Origin: Nosema muscidifuracis
Lineage: Eukaryota > Microsporidia > Nosematidae
Direction of reading: 5' to 3'
Assembly: GCA_028335825.1 (NCBI GenBank)
Contig: JAIOKI010000003.1
Coordinates: forward strand, 310,001-374,000
Length of the DNA stretch: 64,000 nt
A program made the position numbers and the translations under genes. Shown in pieces: positions 39,426 through 48,865 of the stretch; the stretch's first letter is position 1; the number at the start of each line of letters is the position of its first letter. The notes beneath the pieces are model-generated. The model searched no databases. It was not told where the DNA came from and saw nothing but the letters and a program-made list of their open reading frames with translations.

Positions 39426-40496
39426 TTATTTTGTATATTTCTTTGAATCTTTCTTACTCATTGTCGCTTTATTTCTCGATCCCTTTCCTCCTTCCCAAAA
39501 TTTAGTACTTTTTTTCAGATTCATTCCACAAGAACATTCGTATTTCACACTCTGCTCTTTAGAACAAAATCCACAGATCATATTATTAGCTAACTCAGCC
39601 TGATGACTTTTTTCATCATCATGACAAATATCACAAGGATAAACAGATTTACAACAAGGAAATCTAAACCATCTATAAGACTTCTTATAATGTTTACAAG
39701 TTCCTTTATCAGGTAGCTCTGATCCAATCTTAAATATATGATTCTTCTTTTCTAAATATATAATATTTTTTATACAAAATGATAAAGAATTATTGCATTT
39801 CCAACAATCCATTTTAAATTTGCTGTTGAGTCCAATTTTATGACTTTCATAATTTGTAAAACAAGATTCGCAATTAAATTGGAATTTCATTGGATTCATA
39901 TGTAAAAATATACAATTATTTAAAAAAAGACTTCCAAGTATTTCAGGATCGAGTGTAGGTATAAATGTGTATTTAAGTACATTCCCACATTCACAATGCT
40001 TAGTATCTTCAACTTCTGTACTACTTTTACATTTCTTACAGTTTACTTGGATACTTAATTTCTTAGAAGATAAAAAATATATTCCACGTTTCGATATATC
40101 CATTTTGAAAGTATTAATATTAACATTATGTGTGGGGAAAATATATTTGTCAGGTAACTGAACAGTTTTATCTTCTGACGAAATATTATCAATTTTTTTA
40201 TTTTTTTCTAAATCAAAATCTTCTACAGAATCAGGTTCTTTACCACTCAGATAAATATCCAAATTTTTTTCAATATGTTTTATAAACTCGTTAATGTCTG
40301 ATTTATATCTACTAATTATTTTTTTCTTTATATTATCTGGTATATCTTCACATATGATATTAACAGAAGATGTATCTTCATTATACTCAATAATAAAAGT
40401 TTTAATTTCATATATACAGTCAGAAGGTATATTTATATAGATTAAATATGTATCATCTTTTTTTAGAATTCTGTTTGTGCAATAAAATTTAGCCAT
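39426..40496 (-). CDS. CHY zinc-finger protein
   Basis: A 356-residue protein with several Cys pairs (CKKCKSS...CECG; CESCFTNY; CWKC). Its C-terminal CHY domain, from about residue 264, reads GTCKHYKKSYRWFRFPCCKSVYPCDICHDD, then MICGFCSKEQSVKYECSCG. The closing FWEGGKGSRNKATMSKKDSKKY tail matches the fungal single-CHY protein group with C-terminal FWEGG. The biochemical role is not established. The start follows ACACCCTTCAAAAAAA. Confidence 0.85.
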   Translation of the reverse strand: MAKFYCTNRILKKDDTYLIYINIPSDCIYEIKTFIIEYNEDTSSVNIICEDIPDNIKKKIISRYKSDINEFIKHIEKNLDIYLSGKEPDSVEDFDLEKNKKIDNISSEDKTVQLPDKYIFPTHNVNINTFKMDISKRGIYFLSSKKLSIQVNCKKCKSSTEVEDTKHCECGNVLKYTFIPTLDPEILGSLFLNNCIFLHMNPMKFQFNCESCFTNYESHKIGLNSKFKMDCWKCNNSLSFCIKNIIYLEKKNHIFKIGSELPDKGTCKHYKKSYRWFRFPCCKSVYPCDICHDDEKSHQAELANNMICGFCSKEQSVKYECSCGMNLKKSTKFWEGGKGSRNKATMSKKDSKKYTK

Positions 40497-40869
40497 TTTT
40501 TTTTGAAGGGTGTAAAAGCTTTTTGAGAAAAAAAGACTGAATTTATCAATAAAATATTTAATAGAAATATATATAAAAGAAGAAAAATAAGATATATGAC
40601 TATTAAAAAAGAAAATATTTAATAGAAATATATATAAAAGAAGAAAAATAATTAATAAAAATACATATAAAAGAAAATACTTAATAAAAATATATATAAA
40701 AGAAAATAATTAATAGAAATATATATGAAAGAAGAAAAATAAAGATATATGACTATTTAAAAAAGAAAATATTTAATAGAAATATATATAAAAAAAAAGA
40801 AAATAGAAATATATATAAAAGAAAATACTTAATAAAAAAATTTATTAAAAACCACAAAAATTTTTAATA
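40497..40869. repeat. Spacer of AATAGAAATATATATAAAAG repeats
   Basis: About nine copies of a 25-45-base unit with AATAGAAATATATATAAAAG and AAGAAAAATAA, from 40555 to 40850. Confidence 0.9.
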
Positions 40870-42699
40870 TTAGAAAAAATATTTGTCCTCCTCTTTCTGT
40901 GTTCTATCTTTAGCAGAATTCGGTTTATTTACTCTAGGTCTAAAATTAGAAGAATCTCTTCTAAATGTGATATCAAGATTCTTTAAAAATATATTCATTC
41001 CACTATGTAAATTCATAGGTTTGTGAGCAATACTCTTTACACCAGGTTTACCTTCAAAAACAACAACTTTATCAGCTAAATATGTTCCTACTATAAGATC
41101 ATGCTCAACTATAAAAGCTGTTCTTTTTTTACCATAAATAAATCGTTTAATAACTTTTGATATGGCAATACGCTGATCTGAATCTAGAAAAGCAGAAGGT
41201 TCATCTAGTAAATATAGATTTGCATCTTTACCTAAACATATAGCTATAGCTATTCTTTGTAACTCTCCTCCACTTAGATTCTCAACTTGTTGGTCATATA
41301 GATAAGGAATATCAAGTGGTTTGATAACTTCATTTTGAAAATTTGCATCTACGAACGACGATCTAATTTTTGACATAAACAAATCACGAACTGAACCTTT
41401 AAATTTAGGTAAAATTTTCTGTGGTTTAAGACTGTACGACAAACATCCAAATTCTTCTTCATTATCAGATTTGATAAGTCCAGAAATTAATCCAACAAGT
41501 GTAGTCTTTCCCATACCATTTTCACCCAAGAATACTATAATCTCTGAGTCAGAAAAATGACCTCCTTGAACATTCAGTTCAAAATTTGTATAAGTTTTCT
41601 TTAAATCAGGATAATGGTACTGATTTCTTGTTGATATAATACTATCAAGTGTTTCAGAAATATTAAATTTTAATTCAGTAGTTCTAAATCTCATATTTTC
41701 AGTAGGTAAAAATCCATCTAAGAAAATATTTATAGCTGATTTTATTACAAATGGAGAACTAATTACTCCATAAGCACCAGGTTGACCATACAATACACAT
41801 CCAAAATCACACATCAAATCTAAAATAGCCAAATCGTGCTCAACAACAATCACGTATTTATTTTCATCACATAGATTTCTAATCTCTCTTGCTGCCGCTA
41901 ATCTTTGTTTGACATCTAAATAACTTGATGGCTCGTCAAATATATAAACATTACCTTCTTGCATACAAGCATACGCTATACAAAATCTTTGTAATTCTCC
42001 TCCACTCAATTGATCAAGATTTCTAGTAAGTAAATCTTTAAGAGCCATTTTATCAATATAATACTCCATCTTATTTTTTTCATCAACTTTTTTTAATACA
42101 TCAAGTACAGTAAGTGACATTTTACCGGCTTCAATTTCTTCCTTAAATTTTCCTTTCAAAAATTTTGGCATTCTGTCTATATATTGTATCTTAGAGACAG
42201 CTTTTATAGACCCTTCTAATATTTTAGTAAAGAATCCATGTAATTCCGATCCCTTGTAATTATTTAGAATAGCAGCCCAATCGGGTGTAACATCAAATTT
42301 ACCTAAGTTTGGTTTTAAATTACCAGATAACATTTTTAGAGCAGTACTCTTCCCTATACCATTAGTACCAACCAATCCAAGAACTTTACCATATTTTGGT
42401 ACAGGAAGTCTATGAAGTTTGAATCCATTTGCTGAGTATCTATGTGATATATCTTTATTAAGACTAGTAGGAAGATTTACTATTGTAATAGCCTTAAAAG
42501 GACATTTTTTCTGACAAGCCCCGCATCCTATACACAAGTTTTCTGATATATGGGATTTAGCATCAATAGTTATACATTCTTTTCCTGTTTTGTTAACAGG
42601 ACATGCTTTCTTACATTCAAAATTGCATTCCTTTGGCTTACATAATTCATAGTTTACTATTGCTAAACGGGTTATTTTGTTTGAATCATTTTTGGCCAT
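40870..42699 (-). CDS. RLI1: Ribosome recycling ATPase Rli1/ABCE1
   Basis: A 609-residue ABC protein that splits ribosomes after termination. Domains in order: two 4Fe-4S clusters (C-x4-C-x3-C-x3-CP near residues 15-30, and CIGCGACQKKCPFKAI near 56-71), NBD1 with GTNGIGKST, LSGGELQRF and IFDEPSSYLD, then the hinge and NBD2 with GENGMGKTT, LSGGELQRI and LLDEPSAFLD. All catalytic motifs are intact. The Fe-S clusters make it a main client of the mitosome's iron-sulfur pathway. The ATG follows ACCCCAAGA. Confidence 0.97.
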   Translation of the reverse strand: MAKNDSNKITRLAIVNYELCKPKECNFECKKACPVNKTGKECITIDAKSHISENLCIGCGACQKKCPFKAITIVNLPTSLNKDISHRYSANGFKLHRLPVPKYGKVLGLVGTNGIGKSTALKMLSGNLKPNLGKFDVTPDWAAILNNYKGSELHGFFTKILEGSIKAVSKIQYIDRMPKFLKGKFKEEIEAGKMSLTVLDVLKKVDEKNKMEYYIDKMALKDLLTRNLDQLSGGELQRFCIAYACMQEGNVYIFDEPSSYLDVKQRLAAAREIRNLCDENKYVIVVEHDLAILDLMCDFGCVLYGQPGAYGVISSPFVIKSAINIFLDGFLPTENMRFRTTELKFNISETLDSIISTRNQYHYPDLKKTYTNFELNVQGGHFSDSEIIVFLGENGMGKTTLVGLISGLIKSDNEEEFGCLSYSLKPQKILPKFKGSVRDLFMSKIRSSFVDANFQNEVIKPLDIPYLYDQQVENLSGGELQRIAIAICLGKDANLYLLDEPSAFLDSDQRIAISKVIKRFIYGKKRTAFIVEHDLIVGTYLADKVVVFEGKPGVKSIAHKPMNLHSGMNIFLKNLDITFRRDSSNFRPRVNKPNSAKDRTQKEEDKYFF

Positions 42700-43242
42700 T
42701 CTTGGGGTTAATTTTGTATTTCGTAATAAAATTTTTCATACTAAAACTTATATGAAATAAAAGTCTGAATAAGAAAGTTAATTTGATATTTATTACTTAA
42801 ATTTTTTAAAAAATAAGAAATAAATAAATTTTTAGTATTGAATAATTGGCTATCATGTGATTATTTTATTTTATTAGTTTTCTTTTATAGTGATTAAATT
42901 TTTTTTATTTCAAGTACAAGACAAATTGTATAAAGCAAAATTGTTATAAAAATTATTTTAAGTAATTTATCAGATAAAATAATATAATTTTTTGTGATAT
43001 AAAAATTATTTTAAGTACTCATTAGATAAAATAATTTAATTTTTTGTTATATAAAAATTATTTTAAGTAATTCATCATATAAAATAATTTAATTTTTTGT
43101 TATATAAAAATTATTTTAAGTAATTTATCAGATAAAATAATTTAATTTTCTCGGGTTTGTTATATTCCGTTACAAATTAATGCTGTGAAGTTCTTTCTTT
43201 TATACATGAATTAATTTTTTATTTTTATAAAGGGTAAATAAA
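42700..43242. repeat. Spacer with four copies of a 58-60-bp repeat
   Basis: From 42940 to 43150 a unit with AAAAATTATTTTAAGTAATT and AGATAAAATAATTTAATTTT occurs four times with high identity. The right end carries AAAGGGTAAATAAA before the SUN gene ATG, a G-run form of the start motif. Confidence 0.9.
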
Positions 43243-44082
43243 ATGAACAGGAAAGAAAGACTAAAAATAACAAATACACCAGAAAGAAGATCAAATAATT
43301 CTGAAATAGGATTAAGCAGCAATAATATTTATCAAAATAACAGAACGAAAATCAATGATTTTGATTTGAATGATTATGAAGTTGATATTAATGATGGAGA
43401 TAATATAAATGATGAGGATGATTCTTTGTTCTTAGACATATCATCTAAAAAAAATAAGAATTTAGGGAAAGTTCTCTCTTATTTATATTTTGTATTTCCT
43501 TATTTAATTATTCTTTATTTGTTAGTATTTAGTAATACAAACAAACCTGAGAATGATAATAAGTTGGAAGATCTTGTTAAAGAAATCGATATACTAAAAC
43601 AAGAAAATATTAAATTATCAAGTACAGAACATTTAATTAATATTTGTAAGATAGAACAAGGTTCTTCTGTGGTAGTTGATACAGATAATATCTATAAATA
43701 TGGATTAATTGGTATAAGAAAATATAATGATCCTAATATCATACTAGGGGATAATACAATACCAGGAGATTGTCTTAGTCTCAAAGGCGATAAGAATAGC
43801 TTTGCTGTAAAGTTTTCTAAATTAAGAAAATTTGATAATTTTTATTTATTCCATCCTGAGACTGATAACAAGAAAAGTTGTATAAAAAAATTTAGATTAC
43901 ATGGATATAATGGAGATCAAGAAATTAATATTGGAACATTCGAATATGATATTTCTAAGGAAAATTGCCAAGTATTTAAGTTTGAGAAAGTTGAAGTTGA
44001 TAAGCTTGTAGTGGATATTCTAAGTAATCATGGATATAAGAAGTATACGACAGTATATAAAATTTATATACTTGGTGTTTAA
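43243..44082 (+). CDS. SUN-domain nuclear envelope protein
   Basis: A 279-residue protein with a nucleoplasmic N-terminal region rich in Asn/Asp (1-70), one membrane helix (about 77-97), a short coiled coil (105-125) and a C-terminal SUN domain. SUN hallmarks: NTIPGDCLSLKGDKNSFAVKFS (the PG-x-C-W turn), YLFHPETDNK, FRLHGYNGDQ, NIGTFEYD, and the end ILSNHGYKKYTTVYKIYILG. SUN proteins hold the LINC complex and chromosome ends to the envelope. A KASH partner is not in the window. AATAAA follows the stop. Confidence 0.9.
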   Translation: MNRKERLKITNTPERRSNNSEIGLSSNNIYQNNRTKINDFDLNDYEVDINDGDNINDEDDSLFLDISSKKNKNLGKVLSYLYFVFPYLIILYLLVFSNTNKPENDNKLEDLVKEIDILKQENIKLSSTEHLINICKIEQGSSVVVDTDNIYKYGLIGIRKYNDPNIILGDNTIPGDCLSLKGDKNSFAVKFSKLRKFDNFYLFHPETDNKKSCIKKFRLHGYNGDQEINIGTFEYDISKENCQVFKFEKVEVDKLVVDILSNHGYKKYTTVYKIYILGV

Positions 44083-44169
44083 TAAAAAAGCAAATTTAAT
44101 TAATCATTTTTAATTTAAAAGAAATTTATTATATCAATCAATAGAATCAAAAAATATTAAATAAAAAAA

Positions 44170-44409
44170 GACTGCCAAAGAGTAGTCTGAATTCTGTTAC
44201 AGTGGAACCACACTGCCTTTCGAGTTTGACTACTTACAAGTGGAACAGCTAGCATTTCCAAACTTAATTACAATCATCCCATTTCAGTCATGTAAAAAGT
44301 GAATTTCTATTAAACTAGCTTTTTAGGATTAACTAAATGCCATTTCGGCCTCGTTCCCCTCAGACCTTCCCAAGGGAAATCCCTTAACGAAAGCTTTCGG
44401 CTATCTTAG
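44170..44409 (-). ncRNA. RNase P RNA
   Basis: On the minus strand about 240 bases of higher G+C match eukaryotic RNase P RNA. CR-I is CTTGGGAAGGTCTGAG, as in human H1 RNA. CR-V is AACAGAATTCAGACTACTCT, as in the H1 3' end. GGTCTGA and TTCAGACT pair to form P4. The ends pair as P1: GATAGCC-AAAG with CTTTGGC-GTC. Seven Ts follow the 3' end (44163-44169), a polymerase III terminator. RNase MRP RNA is rejected because its CR-I reads GGAAAGTCCCC. The RNA is about one third shorter than human or yeast. It lies convergent with the SUN gene. Confidence 0.88.
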
Positions 44410-44435
44410 GGGTAAAAAAAAATTTATATTTATAG
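44410..44435 (-). promoter_or_regulatory. Putative promoter of RNase P RNA
   Basis: Reading the minus strand: TATAAATATAAA, a T run, then TACCCCTAAG leading into the RNA 5' end. The CCCC element is the same type as that before protein genes here, with a TATA-like box about 20 bases further upstream. Confidence 0.45.
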
Positions 44436-44724
44436 AAAAAAATAATTTTTTTTATTTAAATACAATTCTTGTTTTTATTTTCATACTATTTGATTTATTC
44501 TCATTTATTTTTAAAAGCTTGAGATATAACTTCTAATAATAAAAGTAAGCTACCGTTACATGAAGAAAAAAATCTTTAGTCAGTTCATATATAAAGATTA
44601 AAATCCAGCTTTTATTTTTAATAGAAATACATTCCTATTATGAAAATGGAAAAGCTTTTGTTAGTATGTTAATAAAAAAGGAGAAATTTATAATTTAACA
44701 ATTTTTGAATTAACGAGGGGGTAA
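44436..44724. other. Spacer between RNase P RNA and syntaxin
   Basis: A+T-rich with no gene. The right end holds ACGAGGGGGTAA directly before the syntaxin ATG. Confidence 0.5.
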
Positions 44725-45540
44725 ATGGACAGACTTGCATCAATATCAAAAAGAATAAACGAAAACTTATCATCATTAGAAGATTATGTAGATCATTACA
44801 AGACACTTACAAGGAAAATGAGTACATCTGTGTTGGATATGAAAGAAGAAAAAATGTTTATAAAAAATATACAAGAAATTGGTAATAAATTTAAAAACTT
44901 AAGCCAGTCAACTAAGGAGAAAATCTTTAAACTTTCTGATTTGATTAAAATTGTTAATACAAAGAAAGAGAAAGAAATAATTGAATGGCATGTTAATGGA
45001 CATTCTAAGAAATTGATAGCTTTGACTAATCTGTTTAGAGAATATAACTATGTCTTCAAGAAAAATGAAGAAAACAGAACAAAATTCTTGTTTAGAACTG
45101 CCAATGTGGAAGCTACAGATGAGCAGATTGACGATTATATAAATAGTCCTGGATCTGGAAGTAAAGTACATTCATATTTTTCATTGGGAGATTCATCTAA
45201 GAAAATTAAATTAGATGAGGCATTTAGAAGACAGGAAGAAATTAAAAGAATCAATGAATTATCAGAAGAAGTCACTGCAATTACAAAGATGGTCTCTGAT
45301 TTGATATATGAACAATCATCCACTGTTGATAATTTTACTGATGGCATATTAGAGACAGAAGAAAATATGATAAAATCCAATGAAGAATTGGAAAAAACTT
45401 TAAAATATAAAATTAAGAGGAAGCAGTTTTGGAGAGCTGTGAAAATTTTCTTATTATTTATTTTAGGATGTTATGCTTCATACAGAGCTTTCAAGGATAA
45501 TTGGTTTGGATGGAGAAGAGAAGGACATGACAATAATTAG
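44725..45540 (+). CDS. Syntaxin (Qa-SNARE)
   Basis: A 271-residue t-SNARE. An N-terminal helical part (1-120) is followed by a linker, the SNARE motif (about 172-230) with the zero-layer glutamine in DLIYEQSSTVDN, and a C-terminal membrane anchor (FLLFILGCYASYRAF). A short luminal tail WRREGHDNN follows. A second syntaxin lies at 46739, on the same strand, with an APN1 gene inserted in opposite orientation between. The stop codon is followed at once by TGTAAATA (45542-45549), a perfect Pumilio-type site. Confidence 0.88.
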   Translation: MDRLASISKRINENLSSLEDYVDHYKTLTRKMSTSVLDMKEEKMFIKNIQEIGNKFKNLSQSTKEKIFKLSDLIKIVNTKKEKEIIEWHVNGHSKKLIALTNLFREYNYVFKKNEENRTKFLFRTANVEATDEQIDDYINSPGSGSKVHSYFSLGDSSKKIKLDEAFRRQEEIKRINELSEEVTAITKMVSDLIYEQSSTVDNFTDGILETEENMIKSNEELEKTLKYKIKRKQFWRAVKIFLLFILGCYASYRAFKDNWFGWRREGHDNN

Positions 45541-45862
45541 ATGTAAATAAAAAAATAAATAATTTCTTTAGTCTTAAATCATATACATAAATTTGTAACT
45601 ATATTACATTAATTTATAAACGTCATTATTAAATTTATAATATAAATTTGTAACTGTAATACATTAATTTATAAACGTCATTATTAAGCATTCATATAAA
45701 CTTATAAACGTCATTATTAAAACAGTCATATAAATTCGTAAAGTCATTATTAAATTTATAATATACATAAATTGTAATAAATAAATTTAATTTTGATATA
45801 TTAAAAATATATAACCACCTAAAAACTCTTAATAGATAAAAAATTGTTTGAATTAAATTATT
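45541..45862. repeat. Spacer of TTTATAAACGTCATTATTAA repeats
   Basis: From 45590 to 45770 a 30-60-base unit with ATAAACGTCATTATTAA recurs five times. The left edge has TGTAAATA just past the syntaxin stop. Confidence 0.85.
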
Positions 45863-46687
45863 TTATTTTTCTAACAAACCAAGCATTTCTATTTCGTTAG
45901 CATACACATCTACATTTGGTGTTTCTAATATTAAAGGAATATTTTCAAATATTTCACTATTCATAATAAATTTAAATGCTTCAATTCCTATTTTTCCTTT
46001 ATCAATATGCTCATGTCTATCTTTACGTGACCCTAAATCTTCTTTACTATCATTCAAATGAACAGCTTTAAGAAATTTAAATCCGATAACTTCATTAAAA
46101 TGTTTCATTACTTTCACAAACTTCTCTTCTGTTCTAATATCATACCCAGCAGCAAACATATGACAAGTATCTAGACAGACACCTATCCTATCTTTAAGAC
46201 TAACCTGATCAATAATATATTTTAAATCTTCGAATTTATGACACACTACATTTCCCTGTCCTGCCATATTTTCTAGTAAGATAATTACATTAGGAACTTC
46301 TTCTAACGCTTTGTTAAGTTGTTGAGCTATGTAATCTAAACACTTCTTTCCCATTTTAGTTACATCACTACCAGGATGCAAGTTGTAAAACTTAATCCCG
46401 AGATCGTTACATCTATTCAAATCGTCTATCAAACACAAATAAGAATTTTCAATTTTTTCTGGATTCCCCAGATTAATTAAATATGACCCGTGTGGGACAA
46501 TTAGATCGGGCAAAAGAATATTCTTTTTAAATCCCGTTATGACTTTTTCTTTAAGTGGCGTTGACGAATATCTCTTCTGATTTTTTAGAAAAATTGCACA
46601 ACATTTTGCACCAATTGATTCCATTTGTTTCTGGATTTTATCAATTCCTTTACTTATTGATAAATGTGCACCTATTATTTTTACCAT
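45863..46687 (-). CDS. APN1: AP endonuclease of the Apn1/endonuclease IV family
   Basis: A base-excision repair enzyme that cuts DNA 5' of abasic sites. 274 residues. All zinc-site blocks are present: VPHGSYLINL, YNLHPGSD, ILLENMAGQG, VCLDTCHMFAAGYD, AVHLNDSKEDLGSRKDRHEHIDKG and LILETPN. The start chosen is the ATG after AAGGGGC; an upstream ATG at 46705 would add six residues that include the motif. The divergent syntaxin starts 51 bases away, so the two genes share one G+C motif. Confidence 0.95.
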   Translation of the reverse strand: MVKIIGAHLSISKGIDKIQKQMESIGAKCCAIFLKNQKRYSSTPLKEKVITGFKKNILLPDLIVPHGSYLINLGNPEKIENSYLCLIDDLNRCNDLGIKFYNLHPGSDVTKMGKKCLDYIAQQLNKALEEVPNVIILLENMAGQGNVVCHKFEDLKYIIDQVSLKDRIGVCLDTCHMFAAGYDIRTEEKFVKVMKHFNEVIGFKFLKAVHLNDSKEDLGSRKDRHEHIDKGKIGIEAFKFIMNSEIFENIPLILETPNVDVYANEIEMLGLLEK

Positions 46688-46738
46688 GCCCCTTTTGGTG
46701 CACATAATTATTAAAATTTTAATTTCTTGTATACATTT
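46688..46738. promoter_or_regulatory. Shared 51-base divergent promoter of APN1 and syntaxin
   Basis: The entire gap between two divergent start codons. It holds one G+C element, GCCCCTTTTGGTGC, immediately before the APN1 ATG, and an A+T part next to the syntaxin ATG. Both genes must be driven from these bases or from inside each other. Confidence 0.6.
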
Positions 46739-47581
46739 ATGAGAGAGTTTCTTAAAACTTCGAAAAGATATTTTGAAGACGTTAATTTACTGAGATCGTA
46801 TACTGCAAGTTTTGAGCATCTAAGTTCACAAAAAAATAACGGAATTTTAGATAATAAATCTGAAAAAATGGTAAATAACCAAATTGAAGTCATTAACAAT
46901 AGATTTAGAAAACTTTCAAATGAACTAAAAGATAGATTAAGTGAATCATCTGCTTTAGTTACTAATGAAGAAGAAAGTACGAAAACATTTGAACTAAAAA
47001 CCAAAAAAATACATCTCCATGCACAAACAAAAGCTCTAGCTAATGCTATTAATGAATATAGAGATGCACAATATAGACATAAAAAAGAAGAAGAAGAAAA
47101 ATTTAAACTTCAATATGTAATTGCAAAACCAGGAGCTAATGAAAAAGAACTTGATGAATGTATTTCAGAAGATAAAGGAGAAGCACAACTTGCATCGGCA
47201 TTTGCACTTGGAGCGAATTCAGCAAAAGGAATTTTGGAAGAAGCTGAAAAAAGAAAAACTAATATAAAAAAAATAGCTACGATGATTCAAGAGCTTATAG
47301 AAATGATGCGTATATTAAATGAAGCCATACACAAACAGACAGATGTTGTAGATAAAATTTCCGAGGATCTTACAACTGCTCATGAAAATACTATGGCTGC
47401 CAATATTGATTTAGAACAAGCATTAGATTACCAAATAAGAGCTTCAAGGATAAAAAGAATAATTTTTGGAATTATCGTTGTAGTCGTAGTCGTTTCAATT
47501 TTTTATGTTATATTGAAGCTAGGATTTTTTAATAACTCTTCAGCTAATAATACAACGAAATTTATTTATCAATACAAGTAA
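46739..47581 (+). CDS. Syntaxin (Qa-SNARE), second copy, plasma-membrane type
   Basis: A 280-residue t-SNARE, longer-helical and more typical than the first. The SNARE motif (about 175-240) has the zero-layer glutamine in EAIHKQTDVVDK, followed by an uncommonly Val-rich membrane anchor (IIFGIIVVVVVVSIFYVIL) and a 20-residue Asn/Ser/Thr tail beyond it. The conserved linker YVIAKPGANEKELDECI before the SNARE motif has a counterpart in the first syntaxin (FLFRTANVEATDEQIDDYI), which fits duplication. The ATG at 46739 is preferred over an upstream TTG. Confidence 0.88.
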   Translation: MREFLKTSKRYFEDVNLLRSYTASFEHLSSQKNNGILDNKSEKMVNNQIEVINNRFRKLSNELKDRLSESSALVTNEEESTKTFELKTKKIHLHAQTKALANAINEYRDAQYRHKKEEEEKFKLQYVIAKPGANEKELDECISEDKGEAQLASAFALGANSAKGILEEAEKRKTNIKKIATMIQELIEMMRILNEAIHKQTDVVDKISEDLTTAHENTMAANIDLEQALDYQIRASRIKRIIFGIIVVVVVVSIFYVILKLGFFNNSSANNTTKFIYQYK

Positions 47582-47825
47582 GATGAAATTTATTACTGTA
47601 CGGCAAAAAAAATTAGAGTCGAATTGTTATCGTTACAAACTTCTTTTTTGAATTTATTATTGAGCATCAAAATAGTGTCAAATTAAATTGCCATCATTTT
47701 AAATTTTTATATTTAACAATTACTAATATATTATTTATGTTTCATATAATTCTCAAACTTCTTATATGATTTGACCAAAATAAACGTTTGAGAAAGTTTT
47801 AAATAAAATTTTAATTTAAAAACAA

Positions 47826-48830
47826 ATGAATGATAAAAAACACACAACTGCATGTACACACCTCACATGTTCTAATGATGCAGATATATCTAAAATAATT
47901 AAGGTTTCAATTATAATAGGAATATTTATGATGTTAGAATTATGGGGACATTACAAAACAAATAGCTTGTCTTTATTAGCAGATTCATTACATCTTCTTG
48001 TTGATATTATGGGATTCGCTGTGAGTCTCGGTGCTTTACATTGGTCGAAAAAGATGGCAAATTCCAAAATGACTTTTGGATACCATCGAATTGAAATAAT
48101 AGGATCATTAATTTCAATAGGACTTATATGGATAGCTGTAGGATATTTATTGATAGAATCAATTCATAAGGTAGTTCATCCTAAAGAAATAGATGGAGGT
48201 ATGTTTTTCGGAATAGCAGTCGTAGGATTTTTCGTAAATCTTCTTGCAATTTACGTTCTTCATTATGATGACTATAATCATCAACTTAAACACAAGAATT
48301 TAAATATAAGAGCTACATATATTCATATAATAGGTGATCTTATTCAATCAGTTGGAGTTATTATAGCAGGAGTATTTACATATTTCTATCCTAATAGAAT
48401 AATATTTGATGTTCTTTGTACTGTTTCTTTTTCTTTGATTGTTCTTGGTTCTACTATATACATAATTAGAGATGGATTCTACATTTTAGCAGAGGGAACT
48501 CCCAAAGATATTCAAATCGAAGATGTTAAAAATGATATCGTTGAGATAGAAAATATTTATAAAATTCTTGAAATTTATATATGGGCATTATCCACTAATA
48601 GAAATGCTATAATGATAAATGTATTAGCAGATGATCTTTTAATAAATGATTACGAAGCTCTTCTAAAACGAATACAAAAAATTGTAACTGAAAAATATGA
48701 AATTGACGTAGTAAATATTCAGATTGACACTCCAAATTCTTATTATGGTCAGACAGGATTTTTGGTTGATGGAACTTGTGTTGAAATACAAAAATCTTTA
48801 TGTTGCGATGATTTTATACAAAAACATTAA
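47826..48830 (+). CDS. Cation diffusion facilitator (zinc transporter, ZnT/Zrc1 type)
   Basis: A 334-residue protein with six hydrophobic segments. Metal-site motifs lie in helix 2 (DSLHLLVD, H-x3-D) and helix 5 (HIIGDLIQS, H-x3-D), matching zinc-selective CDF proteins. The usual His-rich loop between helices 4 and 5 is reduced to HYDDYNHQLKHKN. The cytoplasmic C-terminal domain (about 230-330) is present and ends in a CC motif. It should move zinc out of the cytosol into a compartment or out of the cell. No CCC motif before the ATG. Confidence 0.92.
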   Translation: MNDKKHTTACTHLTCSNDADISKIIKVSIIIGIFMMLELWGHYKTNSLSLLADSLHLLVDIMGFAVSLGALHWSKKMANSKMTFGYHRIEIIGSLISIGLIWIAVGYLLIESIHKVVHPKEIDGGMFFGIAVVGFFVNLLAIYVLHYDDYNHQLKHKNLNIRATYIHIIGDLIQSVGVIIAGVFTYFYPNRIIFDVLCTVSFSLIVLGSTIYIIRDGFYILAEGTPKDIQIEDVKNDIVEIENIYKILEIYIWALSTNRNAIMINVLADDLLINDYEALLKRIQKIVTEKYEIDVVNIQIDTPNSYYGQTGFLVDGTCVEIQKSLCCDDFIQKH

Positions 48831-48865
48831 ATAATTAAATTCGAAATTTTTTATATTTAAAGGGT

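Noticed and set aside
44170-44409. RNase MRP RNA as the identity of this locus
   Set aside because: CR-I and the 3' end match nuclear RNase P RNA in detail, not the GGAAAGTCCCC form of MRP.
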